Positions 61,284 through 64,000 of a DNA stretch of 64,000 nt are shown here, piece after piece. A program made the translations under genes and the position numbers. The stretch is from contig AP019005.1 of assembly GCA_003945285.1 (NCBI GenBank), forward strand, positions 1,364,001 to 1,428,000, in the 5' to 3' direction. The notes below the pieces were generated by a model. The model was not told the DNA's origin. It searched no databases and saw only the letters and a program-made list of their open reading frames with translations. The stretch comes from Hydrogenimonas sp. (GTDB lineage: Bacteria > Campylobacterota > Campylobacteria > Campylobacterales > Hydrogenimonadaceae). Each line of letters begins with the position of its first letter. The stretch's first letter is position 1.

Positions 61284-62114
61284 TTATACTTTAAATTCTC
61301 TTATTTTGCCAATAATCTTTTCGATTATCCACTCCGGAGTGGAAGCCCCCGCCGTTATTCCACACAGCTTTTTGTTTTCAAACCACTCTTTTCTCAACTC
61401 ATCCTCACTCTCTACATGGTACGAATCTTCACAAAAACTTTTGCATATAGAGTAGAGCTGTTTCGTGTTTGAAGACTGTTTGCCCCCTATAACAACCATC
61501 ACATCCGCTTTTTGCGCAAGCTCTCTTGCAGCATCCTGGTTTTCGAACGTTGCATTGCAGATCGTATTGAATACTCTCACCTCTTTGTGTCTCGGTACAA
61601 GGTAGTTTATGATCTTGTTGTAGACTTCGATCTTCCTGGTCGTCTGGGCCACCAGTGCGACTCTCTCTTTGAGTTGAAGTTTCATGACATCTTCTACATC
61701 GAGAACAGCATGAACCGGCCCTACGGCATAGCTCATAACACCCTTTATCTCGGGATGGTTCACATCTCCGAAGATCACTATGTCATACCCCTCTTTGCTC
61801 ATCTGCTCTACAATCTGCTGCGGCTTTGTAACGAACGGGCAGGTGGCATCGATTACTTTGCCCCCCTTCTCCTGAAGCTTTGCTAGATCGTTTTTCGGTA
61901 TTCCGTGTGTTCGTATAACCGTCGCCTGTCCAGGTCCGACCTCGTCGAGCGTATTTGCAAGTGAAACGTTGAAGTCTCTCTTCAGCCGCTCTATCTCCAT
62001 ATTGTTGTGTATGAGCGGGCCGAGCGTCGAGCTTCCGGGATTCTCCTCCGCGATCTTGATGGCCCTTTTCACTCCGAAGCAGAATCCGTAACTGCTCGCT
62101 ACCTCTATCTCCAT
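61284..62114 (-). CDS. ispH: 4-hydroxy-3-methylbut-2-enyl diphosphate reductase
   Basis: The 276-residue Fe-S enzyme makes IPP and DMAPP at the end of the MEP isoprenoid pathway. The three cluster cysteines are visible in [22 protein letters not shown] and [11 protein letters not shown], with the RTHGIPK and [11 protein letters not shown] segments. It overlaps aroA by ten bases. Confidence 0.97.
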   Translation of the reverse strand: MEIEVASSYGFCFGVKRAIKIAEENPGSSTLGPLIHNNMEIERLKRDFNVSLANTLDEVGPGQATVIRTHGIPKNDLAKLQEKGGKVIDATCPFVTKPQQIVEQMSKEGYDIVIFGDVNHPEIKGVMSYAVGPVHAVLDVEDVMKLQLKERVALVAQTTRKIEVYNKIINYLVPRHKEVRVFNTICNATFENQDAARELAQKADVMVVIGGKQSSNTKQLYSICKSFCEDSYHVESEDELRKEWFENKKLCGITAGASTPEWIIEKIIGKIREFKV

Positions 62115-63391
62115 TCCCTGACCTCCGTAATAGATCCAAGAAGCTCCACAAAGTTGGGAAACGACGTCTCAATGCAATCCGTATCTTTTATCGTGATCCC
62201 GGCAAGAAGCCCAGCTATCGCGAAACTCATCGCAATTCTGTGGTCACCGCAGCTGTCGATCTCCGCAGACTTCAGCTCCGAACCGACAATCGTATACCCG
62301 TCCTCCATCTCGCTGCAATCGACCCCGCACGCTTTGAGGGCGTTTATTACGCAGCTTATGCGGTCGGACTCCTTGACTCTGAGCTCCGCAGCGTTTCTGA
62401 CGACACTCTCACCCTCCGCCACGGCCATAGCGACAGAGAGAGCAGGAAGTTCGTCTATCAGCCACGAGATCTTTTCGCTTACCTCCACGGCTTCGAGCCT
62501 ACCGTCGTAGGTAACCGTTATATTGCCTATGGGTTCGTAACGGTTCTGCAGCTCCTCGAACTCGACACGGGCACCCATCTTCTGAAGAACCCTGTATGCC
62601 TCCGTTCTGGTCGGGTTGAGCGTAACATTCTCTATAACGACACGGCTCCCCGGCACGATCGCGGCGGCCACCGCAAAGAAGAATGCACTGGAAGGGTCCG
62701 CCGGTACTGTGATATCCAGCGGCTCCAGCGGCCTTATCATAGGCTCTACGGTAATGGTGTCCCAGCTCTCTATGTTCGCACCCATTCCGCGGAGCATCCT
62801 CTCCGTATGGTCGCGGCTCAGTTCCGGCTCGGTGTAGGTACATACATCATCGGCTCTCAGTGCGGCCAGAATCATGGCGCTCTTTACCTGGGCCGACGCG
62901 ATGGTACTTTCGTAATTGAACGATCTGAGCCTCTCCCCGCGAATACAGAGCGGAGCGAGATTACCCTCCTCCCTGCCGTCTATATGGGCACCGATCTGGC
63001 TAAGAGGCTCGGTTACTCTCTTCATGGGCCGTCTTCTCAGATACTTGTCGCCTGTCAGAACGAAGTGGCCCGGAGTGGAGCTCAAAAAGCCGCAAAAGAG
63101 CCTCATTGCCGTCCCGGAATTGCCGCAGTCGAGAACATTATCCGGCTCCCTGAGCTCTTCGGGAGGGGTTATCTTCAAGAGGTCGCCGTCATCCTCCACG
63201 TCGGCACCCAGCTGCTTTACGATCTCGAGCGTACAGAGAGTATCTTCGGCCCGGAGATAGTTACGTATCAGACTCGGCCTGTCGCTGAGAAGGGAGAAGA
63301 TGGCACAGCGGTGCGATATCGACTTGTCACTGGCGATCCTGTCGCACACAAGGTCGAAAGAGTCCGCTCTTTTTACTTCCAGCCGCTTCAT
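62105..63391 (-). CDS. aroA: 5-enolpyruvylshikimate-3-phosphate synthase
   Basis: The 428-residue enzyme adds enolpyruvate to shikimate-3-phosphate. Signatures include [14 protein letters not shown] near the start, [27 protein letters not shown], and [19 protein letters not shown] with [13 protein letters not shown]. The start overlaps the pheT stop by four bases. With aroK at 49500 the window carries two steps of the shikimate pathway at separate sites. Confidence 0.97.
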   Translation of the reverse strand: MKRLEVKRADSFDLVCDRIASDKSISHRCAIFSLLSDRPSLIRNYLRAEDTLCTLEIVKQLGADVEDDGDLLKITPPEELREPDNVLDCGNSGTAMRLFCGFLSSTPGHFVLTGDKYLRRRPMKRVTEPLSQIGAHIDGREEGNLAPLCIRGERLRSFNYESTIASAQVKSAMILAALRADDVCTYTEPELSRDHTERMLRGMGANIESWDTITVEPMIRPLEPLDITVPADPSSAFFFAVAAAIVPGSRVVIENVTLNPTRTEAYRVLQKMGARVEFEELQNRYEPIGNITVTYDGRLEAVEVSEKISWLIDELPALSVAMAVAEGESVVRNAAELRVKESDRISCVINALKACGVDCSEMEDGYTIVGSELKSAEIDSCGDHRIAMSFAIAGLLAGITIKDTDCIETSFPNFVELLGSITEVREWR

Positions 63392-64000
63392 CTGAGTCTC
63401 GCATCACATCTTTTTTGCAGTCTCTCCAAAATCTCCTCCATCACACCATTGATCTCACTCTCTTCAAGCGCCCTTTCACGAGGAACTATTACGAATCTAA
63501 GAGTGAGACTCATATCTTCCCCCAGAGACTCATCCACATATCTGTCTATCGGGTAGAAATTTTCCACAACCGCCGGTAGATGGCCTTCAAGCGCGGCCCT
63601 TATCGCGGAGTACGGGGTACTTTGCGGTATTACTATACTCAAATCTCTATATATGGGGGTCAACTGCGATATACCTTCCGCCTTCTTCTCCCCGGGCTCC
63701 AGCGAAGCTATATCCAGCTGCGCAAAGAAGGTATCCGGAAGGTCGAACCGGTCTGCCACCTTTGGATGCAGCTTTGCCAAGGTTCCGATCTTTCTACCAT
63801 CTTTTACCATATCAGCGCACTGGTAGGGGTGCATCAGCGCATCCGGATTCTCGGTTTTTCGAAGTTCGAAAGATCCTATAACAGCCGAAAGCCTGGAGGC
63901 GAAAGACGGGAGGTCCATCATCCCCGGTTTCCCCGCATTGACTACACTGTCTGGCTCTCTCTCACCGCAAAATACGAAAAGAGCCTGCATGGTTTCGTTG
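63388..64000 (-). CDS. pheT: Phenylalanyl-tRNA synthetase beta subunit (partial)
   Basis: Only the C-terminal 203 codons are inside the window; the frame stays open through its edge at 64000, so the ATG at 63990 is internal. The visible part includes the end of the core ([44 protein letters not shown]) and the C-terminal ferredoxin-fold anticodon-binding domain ([44 protein letters not shown]). It heads the pheT-aroA-ispH-rpsA-serA block. Confidence 0.96.
   Translation of the reverse strand, partial: NETMQALFVFCGEREPDSVVNAGKPGMMDLPSFASRLSAVIGSFELRKTENPDALMHPYQCADMVKDGRKIGTLAKLHPKVADRFDLPDTFFAQLDIASLEPGEKKAEGISQLTPIYRDLSIVIPQSTPYSAIRAALEGHLPAVVENFYPIDRYVDESLGEDMSLTLRFVIVPRERALEESEINGVMEEILERLQKRCDARLR

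Noticed and set aside
62240-63556. 438-codon open frame on the plus strand
   Set aside because: It is antisense to aroA and pheT, both with complete family signatures, and shows no recognisable domain.

Overview
The window looks like chromosomal DNA of a free-living, chemolithotrophic Campylobacterota (epsilonproteobacterium) of the deep-sea-vent type. Supporting signs are the block pheT-aroA-ispH-rpsA-(small membrane protein)-serA, which as I recall has the same order in Campylobacter jejuni; a FlgS-like kinase; a CetB-like PAS protein; fused CcsBA cytochrome c synthase; and a very large number of c-type haem sites. I cannot assign a genus from sequence alone.

Layout. 1-3.6 kb: an OmpR-type two-component system, a secreted coiled-coil protein and a tetrahaem cytochrome, followed by a 36-unit heptanucleotide array. 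4.0-11.8 kb: assimilatory sulfur metabolism in two transcription units, metY-(CymR-like Rrf2 regulator)-cysK and DUF2061-cysH-cysD-cysN-sulfite/nitrite reductase, with a 13-bp motif present in inverted orientation at both promoters. 12-24.7 kb: a cytochrome/outer-membrane locus made of a tetrahaem cytochrome with its own promoter and terminator, then NHL lipoprotein, tetrahaem cytochrome, parvulin isomerase, outer-membrane beta-barrel, second NHL protein, cytochrome with 10-12 haem sites, small secreted protein, and a CcsBA haem lyase. 25-26.7 kb: two convergent Sel1-repeat proteins. 27-31.9 kb (minus strand): NapC/NirT-type tetrahaem quinol dehydrogenase, trihaem, 12-haem, 7-haem and 8-haem cytochromes. 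32.5-35.3 kb: a c553-like monohaem cytochrome, a secreted protein, an OB-fold-like lipoprotein and the PAS protein. 35.5-41.3 kb (minus): CYTH-CHAD, pta, ackA and gap in one apparent operon. 41.3-44.5 kb: a DUF234-like protein lacking a normal start codon, the FlgS-like kinase and an EAL/HDOD protein. 44.6-64 kb: dnaE, Hpt protein, aroK, DJ-1/PfpI protein, efp, DUF2905, a tripartite efflux system whose RND pump is split in two genes, then the serA...pheT block, which is cut by the window edge.

How the parts may work together (inference). The NapC/NirT protein could draw electrons from the quinol pool, the anchored and soluble multihaem proteins could carry them across the periplasm, and the beta-barrel/NHL/parvulin/multihaem set could carry them across the outer membrane, perhaps to filaments of the small tetrahaem proteins. 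The nearby CcsBA would attach haem, including at several non-standard motifs. This is the most interesting system in the window: a candidate extracellular electron-transfer pathway resembling Geobacter cytochrome-conduit loci but in a Campylobacterota setting.

The intergenic regions carry at least two unnamed dispersed repeat families: a roughly 170-185-bp element with terminal inverted repeats (three copies) and a palindromic family whose ends read roughly CTGATGTTACGCAAA. No tRNA, rRNA, CRISPR array or transposase gene was recognised.
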